Source: Acanthococcus lagerstroemiae (lineage: Eukaryota; Arthropoda; Insecta; Hemiptera; Eriococcidae). From it: a DNA stretch of 64,000 nt. Position numbers and translations under genes: made by a program. The stretch lies in contig CM063106.1 of NCBI GenBank assembly GCA_031841125.1, forward strand, positions 71,598,101 through 71,662,100, read 5' to 3'. Shown piece after piece: positions 47,048-57,349 of the stretch; position 1 is the stretch's first letter, and each line of letters opens with the position of its first letter. The notes beneath the pieces were generated by a model. It did not search any database and was not told the origin of the DNA. It worked only from the letters and a program-made list of their open reading frames with translations.

Positions 47048-47575
47048 TAGCTGTAGTTCACTGGAATCGGCGATTAATGATTTCTACGATGAGACGTGGA
47101 AACCACGCGGTCAGTGACGAGGACCACTGGACCGTAGAGATCAGAGATTCAGAGGGGTTCGGGCGTGTTACTACGTAGGTGTTATATAGTTAATGACCAC
47201 GTCTTCGATGTTCAAATATTCCACGTTTTCGGTCATGACACCCTCTAAATCGGTTACAGGGTTGAAAAAACATTTTCGGCAATGCAACCCTGTTGAGAGG
47301 GAGGGGGAAAGGGGAAATACCCCGGGCCCGGACTTCCAGGAGAACCCGATATTTTTAAAAAACCTGAATTTCAACGCTTACGCCTACTTCATACTGTACA
47401 TCAAATCAGCAATCACTCCTTACACTATGAAAGAAACTAATTTTTTCCCATCTGACAAAAGAAAAAAATGAACTGGAATGAGGTGGGCCGTGGAAATTCC
47501 CCCGGGCCCTCTTTTTCTCTCTACGGGGCTGCTGCAAAGAGTCTGAGGAAAATTGAAAAAGGTTGACCCGTGTTG

Positions 47576-48160
47576 CAAAGGGGAAGTTCTTACGAGAATG
47601 AGCGTTGAGTTTTGAAATTTTAGATTTTCAAATATTTGGAGCTTCCCCGTTAGAGCCTAAAAGTGATTTTCGTCTTTAGCTTGGGATTTCAAGGAGCACT
47701 AAATTCATTTCAGGGGTTATTTCTCTCTCCCCTTAACCCTTCGGGTTGTACAGGAGCTAATATTCAAATACTCCAGTTTCCCCAATTTCGAAATTCTTTA
47801 CATCGAGAATACGGGTTTTGGGGAGGCCGAATCTATTTCAGGATCATTTTCTTTTTCTTCTTCACCCTTGTGGCTCTACAGAGAGGTAATCTTCAGTTAT
47901 TCCAGTTTTTCTGAATCCATGTTCTTCACAATGTTAGTAGGGTTTTCTCAGTTTCTGAATCCATTTCTGAGTTCCTTTCTTCTCTTTCTTCAACTTTTCA
48001 GGTTCCACAGGAAGGTAATTTGCGATTACTGTAATTTCCATATTGTTTGTATTGAGAATAAAAATTAAATTACTTAGGCTCATGCGGGGAGGCTCCAGAT
48101 ATCTGAGAATCTCAAATCCCAGAAATCAATGTTAATTCCCGTAAGAACTTCTCCCTTGTG
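47576..48160. mobile_element. 585-bp MITE with internal threefold repeat
   Basis: Ends CAAAGGGGAAGTTCTTACGA and inward CACAAGGGAGAAGTTCTTAC match after one insertion. Inside, ACAGGAGCTAATATTCAAAT, ACAGAGAGGTAATCTTCAGT and ACAGGAAGGTAATTTGCGAT begin related blocks about 130 bases apart. No coding frame. Confidence 0.65.
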
Positions 48161-48162
48161 AC

Positions 48163-48750
48163 CAGTGCTACCAGATGGTTTTCTCAAAAATCCGTATTTT
48201 TGACGTTTGTGTTCGACATACGGCAATTTTTTTCAGTATTTGTTATCAAACGTACAACGTGCAATCACAGATGGCAGGACAAACGTAAACTTTTTTGAAT
48301 TTTGATGCTTCGATACAAATGCCAAAAAAATGCACTGATCTACTTATGACGCAAAAACTTCAATAATATTGAACTGACGAACATCCTAATAATAGCGCTG
48401 CCTATAGTTTATTGCGAAAATTAGAAAGGAGCTAGGTACTTATATTCCACTCAAAATCTTTACCACCCCAACTCAGGTATACTGGACTGCCATTTTGATT
48501 CCCATGTTAGTCCGAGCCCACTCAGACGCGACAGGTGATCAACAATGTTCGGGCTAGTTGGGAATCAGAATGGCGGTCCATTATACCCATGTGAAACTAT
48601 AGAACAGTACTCCAACCTACTCAACTCAATGTTAGTTGATTTTCGACATCCGTTTTTTTCCGTTTTTTGGTCAAGTCCGTACCATTTCCGTACAGACTTA
48701 TTCAAAACTGGGAAACTCCATACTTGTGTGGGAAAAGTCTGACAGCACTG
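48163..48750. mobile_element. hAT element, 588 bp, non-autonomous
   Basis: Starts CAGTGCTACCAGATGG, and inward from the right reads CAGTGCTGTCAGAC. Flanking octamers CTTGTGAC (48155-48162) and CTTGCGAC (48751-48758) differ only by a C/T at a CpG, consistent with an old 8-bp duplication. It contains an inverted repeat at 48475-48591. Confidence 0.78.
48475..48591. repeat. Nested foldback, arms of about 42 bp
   Basis: GGTATACTGGACTGCCATTT on the left corresponds to the inverse of the right arm, GGGTATAATGGACCGCCATT, and pairing continues through GATTCCCA and GTCCGAGC/GCCCGAAC. Confidence 0.7.
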
Positions 48751-48850
48751 CTTGCGACACGGGTGAGCCTTTTTATTCCATGGAAAAAGATATTCTTGAA
48801 GCTGTTTTGTCTATAGTCTTATATGGTTAATATTATGTATATCTATCATT

Positions 48851-48990
48851 GTGGACAGAAATCCCCCCTCCCTAACTTTTGATGCTCCAACTTCGTGAAC
48901 TTATTGTTGAATATTCTCTACTACATATAAACTGAGTATTCTGGGGGGGGGGAGGTGCCACTTTAATATTTTTAGTTTCTGGAGAGTGAC
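48851..48990. repeat. Truncated copy of the 45825-47047 element end
   Basis: Shares TATTGAATATTC-TACTACATATAAACT and AGTTTCTGGAGAxTGAC with 46910-47047. A G run interrupts it at 48941-48950. Confidence 0.6.
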
Positions 48991-49235
48991 TTGTTTAATT
49001 TAGTTGAATAGTGTTATCTTTCTTTTTTAGTCCTGATGATGAGTGATTGAAATGTTGGACAGATAGAAATGAAAATAATTTTTATTTAATCAGGTATAAT
49101 AGGAGGAAGTTATTTTATGTGTGCTGGGGGGGGGGCTTAATATTGGAGAAAATTGGCGCTTTGGCTTTTTGGTCAATAAAAGGGGGGAAAATGCAATGCT
49201 GTAAAAAAAAATAAAAAATAAAAAAATAAAAAACT

Positions 49236-49447
49236 AGACGTTCTTTAAACTCCAGTGACTTTTCCAGCACTGAAAAAGTATTGTCAAGATCCATTATATG
49301 TACTGGCGCTTTTCCTACCAGTTTTTCATCATCATCATTAGCAAAGGTAGAGACTACGGCTGTGTTTCTAGTAAGATTCTGGATTATTGGTTTTTGGATA
49401 GGCGAATAATCTGGAAAGGCAGGTGGATAAATTTTAGGCGAATAATC
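49236..49447 (-). other. Unrecognised open stretch of about 70 codons
   Basis: The minus strand is open without a Met start and reads YSPKIYPPAFPDYSPIQKP, later STFANDDDEKLVGKAPVHIM and FSVLEKSLEFKERL. The repeated P-x-DYSP phrase looks protein-like, but neither a family nor a donor site is evident. It could be an exon or transposon fragment, or chance. Confidence 0.22.
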
Positions 49448-50900
49448 GTGAGTCTACTGTAGTGTATCTACTTTTGGAAATACGATGGAATTAATTATCA
49501 AAATTGATTAAAAAAGTAGTCATTTCTATTTGATATTAGATGGAAATTGGAGTACAGGATCCGAATCTTTAACATTGATTTGAAAAAATTAATTGTGTTA
49601 AAGATACGATCAATTTTAAAAATTGCCGCCTGTAATGAAAACAGCAAATTGATTGCACCTTGGTACCTATGTAAAACTCTGAAGCCCTAGTATAATATGT
49701 GATTTACACGTACAGGAGCGACGACACGAGAAACCAGCTAATCGACAACTAAGACAGTGGCAGAATAAGACTAGTAGGGGAAGTGCCCCCACCAACCACC
49801 TTACCTCCTTCTAAAATGAATAACACGCTGCACACTTTTAATTTGCGTTGTTTAAGGTTCTGACGATGTCGTGTAAACTCGTGATGGATGCGATTCAATA
49901 TTCGAAAAATATAGAATTCTAATTACGTTCATATTTTTGAGTTTTGAGGAGATTAAAGAGAATCTCTAATAAATTACTGTACCTACAAATTGTGCTCCAG
50001 ATGACGGCAGCGATTCTGACAAATGAAATTTAACTTTTAAATTGCGCTGAACTAGTTCGGGTTTACCTGTTACCCACGGATGTTATGATCCAGGTCATCT
50101 AAATTTCCACTCTAATTTGCGTTTCTTCAGAGTACACCGATGTATTTTCAATCAGTTCATCTGCTGTTCTACAAGTAGGTGGGATTTGGTTATTATGATA
50201 AGGAGGTGGGGTGAAATCTCGCTGTATAGAAAACTGTGATGGATTCGTATCATGAATCAGCTTGCATATGATCAACCTTGATTGTCTAAAGTTCCATGTT
50301 GTTATTTCTAGGGTTAAAGTAGTCAACAAGTTCGTCCAGGGTTTTTTGCGTTTTGGTCCAAACTTTCGAAAAACTTACAAACGTAATATTATCTCACACA
50401 TGCACTTCAGTATGTCGACGAACAAATAGTCGGCGCATATTTATTCGAGAAATATTCCAATACGAATTTGTTTACCTCGGTTTCGCATTACCTCTCGCAA
50501 AAATAACATAATAAAACACCTCTCGATAGATGTTACACAAACGAGGCGCGTTTTCGACGTTGTCTGTTTAGAGTAACCTGATCTACGGTTAAAGGCTGAA
50601 CTTGTGTACTGTCCCCCTCCCCTCCACTTTATAACAATGGATACGAGTGTGAATATCATTTTCATGCCCGGCAATATACCGGCTTGTGCACTGAGAAGAA
50701 ACGATCATGAGTGATGGGTGCACGCAGAATCAAATCATATTTCACATAATAAAACCGACGTGAGTGGCAGAAACGCGGTTATGATTTGGCTGACCGATTG
50801 AAAATAATAACTCATTCCGGTCACTACACCACAGCCGCGTCCTTGATATCGTGTTCCCGAAATCCAATTACTAAAATAGTTTTTACTTTTTATTTTTCAG
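49448..50900. other. Intron 3' end without recognised gene
   Basis: AT-rich intron sequence, ending in a pyrimidine tract and TTTTTCAG at 50893-50900, the acceptor for the following exon. Confidence 0.4.
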
Positions 50901-51122
50901 GCTTATTTAAAAGCGATCCAAAGTCAACGAAAAGACTTACGACTGGCTCTGCGACAAGGCAGCAGCGAGTTACTATCTCCTAGCGCCCCGAATGGCCGTG
51001 TGGTTCACCATTCGACAAAAAACCGTAAAGTCATTGACTCGGAAAATACTAAACACCTGAGCGAAGTACAAAATGATGGCAGACTGATCACCGAGACGAC
51101 GAAGACGACCGAGCACGAAGAG
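50901..51122 (+). CDS. Exon 2 of the unidentified scaffold-like gene
   Basis: Bounded by TTTTTCAG and GAAGAG|GTAAAC, it holds exactly 74 codons, phase 0 to phase 0, without a stop. It encodes AYLKAIQSQRKDLRLALRQG, a Ser/Pro-containing linker, KNRKVIDSENTKHLSEVQND and GRLITETTKTTEHEE. The first part looks helical and basic, the rest disordered and Thr/Glu-rich. It joins in frame to the next exon at 55071. I do not recognise the family. The repetitive TTKTTEHEE end and later Ser-rich exons suggest a cytoskeletal linker or scaffold, which is inference. Confidence 0.85.
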
Positions 51123-51834
51123 GTAAACTCAATATTTTGTACGCGGTTAATGTAAAATCGAAATTAAAGTTCCAATATCCGCTTTTGCGGATTCACAGGG
51201 TAGGCATTCCGATAGGGGATGACAGAGTTATAAAGGTTGATGAGGTTATATTGGTAATCCTCCGAACATACTAAAATTTGGAGTGGACAATTTGGGATTC
51301 TTACATTGTCATTTTTGAAGATTTTTTCTCATTAAGATTTTTGTATACATGGAGTACTACACATACCTGGTGATTATCCAACATTAGAACTCTTGAGGAG
51401 GGCAGGGGGAGCATAAACTGTCCACTACCGAGGAAATGTTAATGACTACAATTGAATGATCAACAATAATGTTGACTGAAAGTTGCAGGCCTGCAGATTC
51501 ATGTGTCTAAAGGAAAACAATCCCTCGATTCCGTGTATCTAAGAGTTGTTTCTTCAGACTCATACACATGAATTTCCTTCGTAGTGAACGAGCATTCCTT
51601 TGTAGTCATCAAAAGGTATGCAGGTTGATATTACAATGTAAAGGAAACACGGCCACTACAAACGAAAACGTTTAAATGTAGATTAATAACTTTGCCTGAC
51701 AGCAACCAGTGAGGGTGAGAGAGGTAACCCTGCAACATCATGAGCAGTGTTGCAAGCTACTTTAGGGTTAATAACTCTGTTTTCAAAAAAAAAATGTACC
51801 TAAACTTCTTTCAGGAAAATAGCAAATTTTTTCT

Positions 51835-52431
51835 TGAAAAAGCAAACTCGAGCGAGCCTCGCAACTCGCTTTACTCGTTCCTCGCAATCATGTTTTAAAT
51901 TAAAGTCAGTCGGACTCGGAGTCCGGAACTCAATTAGAGTTGACTATCAACAGTTAACAGGGAGTAATAATCGCAAACTGAATCTGAGAAAGGAGACTGA
52001 TACTGTTCGCAGTGTTCCACAGAACGCAGACAACAACCAGGTGAAACAAAAGCCTTATGATGAAGGCTGCAGACGCAGTACAATCGCAGTCTCTAATCAC
52101 CGACATGTGTCTATCAACAGAAGTCACAATCACTCAGTGTCCAAACTTTTTATTGCGTATTCTGCAACACTGATTGAGTGATTGCGACTTCTGTTGACAG
52201 ACACAGGTCGGTGATTAGCGACTGCGATTGTACTGCGTCTGCAGCCTTCATCATAAGGCTTTTGTTCCACCTGGTTGTTGTCTGCGTTCGGTGGAGCACT
52301 GTGCACAGTATCAGTCTCCTTTCTCAGATTCAGTTTGCGATTATTACTCTCTGTTAACTGTTGATAGTCAGCTCTAGTTGAGTTCTGAACTCCGAGTCCA
52401 CTTGCTGCTCGAGTTTGCTGTTGCTTTTTCG
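51835..52431. repeat. Large foldback, arms of about 265-305 bp
   Basis: 51835-52140 pairs with 52167-52431 around a 26-base loop. The arms share long runs (for example TGACTATCAACAGTTAACAG, AGCCTTATGATGAAGGCTGC) with scattered differences. The left arm has about 65 extra bases holding a CpG-rich CTCGCAACTCGC section. No target duplication was identified. The structure lies 0.7 kb downstream of exon 2, inside the intron, so the transcript could fold into a long double-stranded RNA. Confidence 0.85.
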
Positions 52432-52973
52432 GAAACCAGGGTTGGTGGCCCTAATATTTACAGTAGTACATATTTTTTATAATTTAAATGAAATTTAGAA
52501 AATAGTGAACTCCTGCTTCACTCTGGCGGACGATAATGATTTGGTTCCAAAGATAAAAAAGGTAGGTAACGAATTGATTCCCGAAATTATATTTTTCAGT
52601 ATTGAGTTAGTTCCCATACTTTTAACGAGTTAGTTCCCGCTCTTACGCGTGATAATGAATACGACAGACGACGAGAGGATGATTTCTTGGATTACTTCCT
52701 GCTGAATTACATTGTATCTTATTCAGAAAACTCACTACCATCCCTGTGGGCACAATATACAGCCAGTCGACAGTGCACGACAAATTGCTGAGAATCTTTT
52801 CACAATCAACTCAGTAAATGTTTCAATTCGTTGTATCCGAGCATTTTTCATTTGGCTGACACACTGAACGAAATCCAGGCAGAAAGTTACATTAAACTTC
52901 GTACAACATCAATGGGGAGGAAGAAAATAAGTGCGAAAGGGCAATGTATTAAGGCTGAAATTAATGAACTAGC

Positions 52974-53142
52974 TAGTGGCGTAGCCAGACTTGTTATAAA
53001 GAGGGGGGTGGGGGTGGTTCGTTCCACTTTTACAACATTAAATGTGTAATACTTACTATTGCCAGAATAAATTAAAATTTTTTCACATTTTTGACTGATG
53101 CCAGGGGGGTCAGGACCCCCCCCCCCCGTGGCTACGTCCCGG
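52974..53142. mobile_element. hAT-like MITE, 169 bp
   Basis: Starts TAGTGGCGTAGCCAGAC and ends GTGGCTACGTCCCGG, its partial inverse. Flanking octamers GAACTAGC and AAACTAGC (52966-52973, 53143-53150) differ at one base. The interior has G-rich and C-rich runs facing each other (AGAGGGGGGTGGGGG and a run of 12-14 C). Confidence 0.65.
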
Positions 53143-53150
53143 AAACTAGC

Positions 53151-55070
53151 CTCCAACACTATAAAACGTTAGGACTTTGATTGGAGAGTGTTAAGAATCA
53201 AATGGATAGAAAAGATTAGGAATGAGGAAGTATTAAGGCGCGTAGGAAGGGAAAGAGGAAGGTGGAATATAATAAATTATAAAGAGAAGAGTTAAAATGA
53301 TAGGTCATAAAATATGTGTCATTCCGCGGTAAAAGGTCGCACCTGGTCGAAATGGAGTTAACCATACTACGTTATACTCGAGAGAATTCTCGTTCAAATG
53401 AGCCGTTAAAAACTCACTGCAGTACGACACGAAGAACATGAAATAGCGAAAAACCTGATTTCGAGAAAACGGCATGTTAAGTTTTGCAACACTGAATCGC
53501 GTGAGAATAACGCTCTTGAAATCTATAGAAGGAGACAAATGAATGATTCTACGTTCGTTGGCAAGTCAACACTGTAGTTTACCATTTCCAACCTTGTTTC
53601 ACGTGTAGTATTCATTCTAACGAGTAACGACCCGTCTGAAAAGTATTGCCTCTCAGACAATTTAAAAAGTTTGGTAACTTAGTAGTGCTGTGTTATGATT
53701 GGTCGAAGCGGTCGAAGAATTGCCAGCTTAAATACTTTTTAATACCAGCATTAGCAACTTTTGTCAATGCCATTTTTTTGCCGCATTTTTGCAGACGGGA
53801 ATGTGAAGAGAAGTTGTACCCTGTTCCTCATTTCTTCCTACCAGACCACCTCCTTCTCATTCTACGTTGTAGTATTCCAAATTTACATGCTTGTATACCG
53901 CCCTTCTGTGAACTGCTGCCAACCTCAAGGTAAATCTTGAGATGTCAAGATTTTGAGGTTTTCCTCATGATCTCAAGAGTTATCACGAATTTACATAAAA
54001 CTGACATTGCTTTTTTAAATTTTTCACTTCCAAAATTTGCAAATGGAAAATGTATTGCCTTGTGGGAGTAATAAGCACTCAGATTTTACACAGAAATGGA
54101 AATTTAGAATAAATCTGTGACCTGTTACAAGAAAAAAGGCCCTTAGAACAGTTCGATGCCACTAATGTAAGTTCACAGTATGTACTCAAGAACAAAATAA
54201 TATAAAAAAAAAAGGGGGAAAAAGGAAAATCTTTAGGATTGTCTGCAGAACGGAGGATGGAGGGGTTAAAACAACAAATGTGATGAGTCAGTGAACATTT
54301 TATGGTTGGGCAACATAGGAAAGACGAAAATTTTTGTCTCAAGACTTGTTGAGAAACCTCAAGATTTTTTACGCAGAATCCTGGGAGTTTTCAGCAGGCT
54401 TGGTTGGCAGCAGTAGCTTCTGCGCTGTATACAATTATAAGAAACCAGCTGTTAGCATTCGAATTACGTGTATTTTTTTTATGCAAAATTAATGCTCATT
54501 CTGATAGAATAACCGATAAGAACTGAGGATCTTATCAATCGATCACTTGGGACCATTTTAAAATCATGTAGTTCGATACTTCAAATCGATATTTCGACAT
54601 GTTATTAGAAGTGATCGAGTCTGCGGTCAATTCCACCGAAAAGAGAAGAGTTCAAAGGACCTAAATTGATCTAAATACGAAATCACCTTTTTTGACCCTA
54701 ATCACTATTTTTTGCTCTTGTTTGAAAATTACAATCGACCAGGTGGGACCTTTTACTGTGGAATGACACAATTATAAGACATCTAGGGATATCGTTATTA
54801 CTGCTAGAGAGGGAATAGTTGAGGGAAAGAAATGAAAAGAAAGGCAAAGAATGAGTTATGAAGAAAACAGATAATAAAGGATACCAAGTGTAAATGGTTC
54901 TCAGAAATGGAAAGATTAGCACATGAGAGAGAATAGTGGAGAGACGCCACCTTCAAGCCGAGAGATTGAGAAATATATCCAAATCAACAATTTATTTCTA
55001 CTCTCAATATCAATGAAATGGGCAATAACCAGTGTAAGTGCTAATTACTGACATTTCTTGTTTGCTGCAG
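53151..55070. other. Intron between exons 2 and 3, no further gene
   Basis: AT-rich. Ends in CTTGTTTGCTGCAG, a good acceptor. No other supported feature. Confidence 0.45.
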
Positions 55071-55432
55071 GTGAACAACGCGGCCGAGCCAGATAACGAC
55101 GACGACGAAGACGAATACGAAACGCACCACGAAAGTTCGCAAAGGTACCGCAAAACCAAAGACCAAGAACTTGTGGAGTACCTTGCGGATGGCGTGAAGG
55201 TCGGCGAGGAAATGCGATTCGAAGCCGAGAACGTAGAAGGCAATCGTCGAGGTGATCCGGACAGCCTGAAAATGGACTCGATCGAATGGGAGAGCCTATC
55301 GGAACGCATTCGTCGGATGCGGCGCGAGAAGCAGCAGAAACTCGAGGAGGCCGAGAGGATGGACGCGCTCACCAAGAAACCGCTGAATTTCGACCAGGAG
55401 GAGGAGACCCGCAAAGTGGAAACGTCCAAATG
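55071..55432 (+). CDS. Exon 3 of the unidentified scaffold-like gene
   Basis: Runs from TGCTGCAG| to TG|GTGAGT: 120 codons plus two bases (phase 2 out, the split codon TG+G being Trp). It begins VNNAAEPDNDDDEDEYETHH, an acidic stretch, then RYRKTKDQELVEYLADGVKV, GEEMRFEAENVEG, WESLSERIRRMRREKQQKLE and a charged helix, ending with FDQEEETRKVETSK before the split Trp. The long Arg/Glu/Lys helix is predicted coiled-coil-like. Codon use is GC-rich compared with the introns, as expected for a real exon. Confidence 0.9.
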
Positions 55433-56019
55433 GTGAGTTAGAATATACGTATAGGGTGCTCTTTCAGTGGCGATCTGAGTGAAATAGAGGACAATTACGT
55501 GTATAGTTCAGATTTTTGCATTCAATATCGGCCGATATTGAGCGACTTTAAATGCCGAAATCCAAGCCACCAGACCAATATCGATATAAAACTCCAGCAA
55601 TTGTGAGGCTTTTATATTGCTTAGGATTCCTTGAAACTCTCTACCCTTCCAGCAGATTCGTTTACGACTCTGCAAGGTGATGCTGTTTGTGAAGTGTTTC
55701 TGATTTTAACATTTTCCTCCGATAGCAGCGTTCGTCCTCTGTACCTCTCCCGCGTACCCGCACCTGCTTCGAGGTGCTTAAATGGCAGTGAGTTCTTCGA
55801 AAAATGAGGCAAACAAACTTAGAAAGAACGGAGTAAGGAAAAAGAGAAGCCAGGAAAGAGAGAATTAATCGCCTTCTGTGGAAAGTAGAACCAATTTTTC
55901 GGGAAGAGGATGGCTGCTCAAAGATCGACACAGAGCGTATTCTAGCTAAATTCGGCGTTCTCGCCATCCCTCATAGCTATACCCCACTAACGGTTGCTTA
56001 TATCTGTTTCCCTTCGCAG
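55433..56019 (+). other. Intron between exons 3 and 4
   Basis: 587 bases from GTGAGT to CCCTTCGCAG. It contains nothing else I recognise. Confidence 0.75.
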
Positions 56020-56677
56020 GTTGGAACACCACTTCGGAAGCGAATCGCGTTCGTCGCGCAGCTCCGCGGACGAGGACGAGAATCCGAAGAAAACGAAAAC
56101 CTCTACCAGCTTCATAAACGTGACCATGAAGTCGACTAAATCGCCGGCACCGCAGGCGCAGTCTCCGCCGCTCAGTAGTCAAACCAAAAGCGCCCTTTAC
56201 AAAGGCGTGTCCGAGTGGAACGGTAACGCCGGCATCAAGAACTCGACCAACAATGGCGGCACTGCAGCGTTCGCGCACAAGTCCAAGGCGGAAACGAAGT
56301 CGCCGACGCCGGCCAAGAAGAACGTTTACGAGGTGCAGACCGGAAGTATAAAGAAGGTCGCCTCCGAGGATCGCTCCTTCTCGCCGTTCCAGCCGATCAA
56401 GGAGAAGACGCAGCAGCAGGCGTACAGCTCCAAATACTATACGGAGCGAGCGTCGTCGCCGATTTCGAGTCCGATTTCCGAGCTGGAGGCGTCGCCGCTG
56501 TACGCGTCCATCCAGCAGAAATACAACAATTTCGATAAGACTTCGTCTTCGTACGATGTGTCCTCGTCATCGTACGCCGAAAAGCCGAATACGACGAACG
56601 GCAAGAGTACGCCGAACGGTATTCTCAGACCGACCTCGCCGACAAATCAGTACAAAGGCTACAATGGAATTATTAAG
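56020..56677 (+). CDS. Exon 4 of the unidentified scaffold-like gene
   Basis: Begins G after TTCGCAG, completing Trp, and gives LEHHFGSESRSSRSSADEDE, KKTKTSTSFINVTMKSTKSP, LYKGVSEWNGN, NVYEVQTGSIKK, SFSPFQPIKEKTQQQ, then Ser/Tyr/Pro-rich sequence to YKGYNGIIK before the donor AAG|GTAAGA. It holds 219 full codons after the split one, phase 0 out. The protein is largely low-complexity and Ser-rich, as in many cytoskeletal or junctional scaffolds. SKWLEHHFGSES at the exon 3/4 join looks like the most conserved short motif and would be the best search query. LMO7/Smallish-like or Z-disc proteins are possible relatives, unproven. The gene continues past 56677, and no further exon was found before the window ends. 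Confidence 0.9.
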
Positions 56678-57185
56678 GTAAGAGAATAATCGATTGTATT
56701 TCGGATAGAGTTGAATGTCTGCGAGGAACAGCCGATACTGATGATGGAATGATAGTTCTGCTGAAATTTGTAGTTCAGTGAACTATGAATGCAGTTTTCA
56801 GCTATTTAGGCGAAAAGTCAACGTATGACGCTTTTTTGGCGGCTTATTTCGACCAGCAAATCACATGATTAGTGCAACTCGCAGTTCTGAGTGTCTAAAC
56901 TTATTATGTAGGTACGTATTAACATGTTAAAAATAATTGCTTGATGCCATGACACTTCGTAATGCCATATTGACTATGCCCCTCCTTCAACGTTCCTTAA
57001 TCGTACACGTAAACTGTTCTGAAGTTTCACTTTGAAGAATTCTTCATGAAGAACAAATGACTGATCCGGCATCAGTAGATTGGTTGACGTCCATACTCGG
57101 GCACTCGGAAAACCACGAAACTCCGCAGAACTGAATCGAGATTTTCAGTTTTTCGGAGAACTTCTGACCATTGGTCTTTCAAATT
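56678..57185 (+). other. Intron 4, first part
   Basis: Starts at donor GTAAGAGAAT. No feature supported. Confidence 0.5.
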
Positions 57186-57341
57186 GAGGGCCGTACCGAC
57201 GAGGGGGGCGGCAAAAAGAAACACGAAAAACAATGGGTTGAGACGGAGAGAAGGGCGGATCTGTGACTAAGCACCTCCTCCCATCAAGGGGAAAATTTAT
57301 CTCACAACCCCCTTCCCCCTTAAATCCTTGGTACGGCCCTA
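57186..57341. mobile_element. hAT-like MITE, 156 bp, exact 8-bp duplication
   Basis: The ends GAGGGCCGTACC and inward TAGGGCCGTACC agree in 11 of 12 bases. TTCAAATT flanks both sides exactly (57178-57185, 57342-57349). No coding frame. Confidence 0.85.
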
Positions 57342-57349
57342 TTCAAATT

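Larger units (their letters stand above)
1527..50900 (+). other. Very large intron filled with mobile elements
   Basis: The span runs from donor GTAAGT at 1527 to acceptor TTTTTCAG ending at 50900. Both flanking exons are phase 0. Nearly all recognisable content is transposon-derived, plus several CpG-rich unique segments (8.4-9.2, 14.6-15.4, 22.6-23.6 and 30.3-31.3 kb) that could be regulatory. If the exon at 1362 belongs to a different gene, this becomes an intergenic region instead. Confidence 0.5.

Noticed and set aside
55994..56278. Open frames antisense to exon 4
   Set aside because: They are shadows of the GC-rich exon, which has exact splice borders on the + strand.
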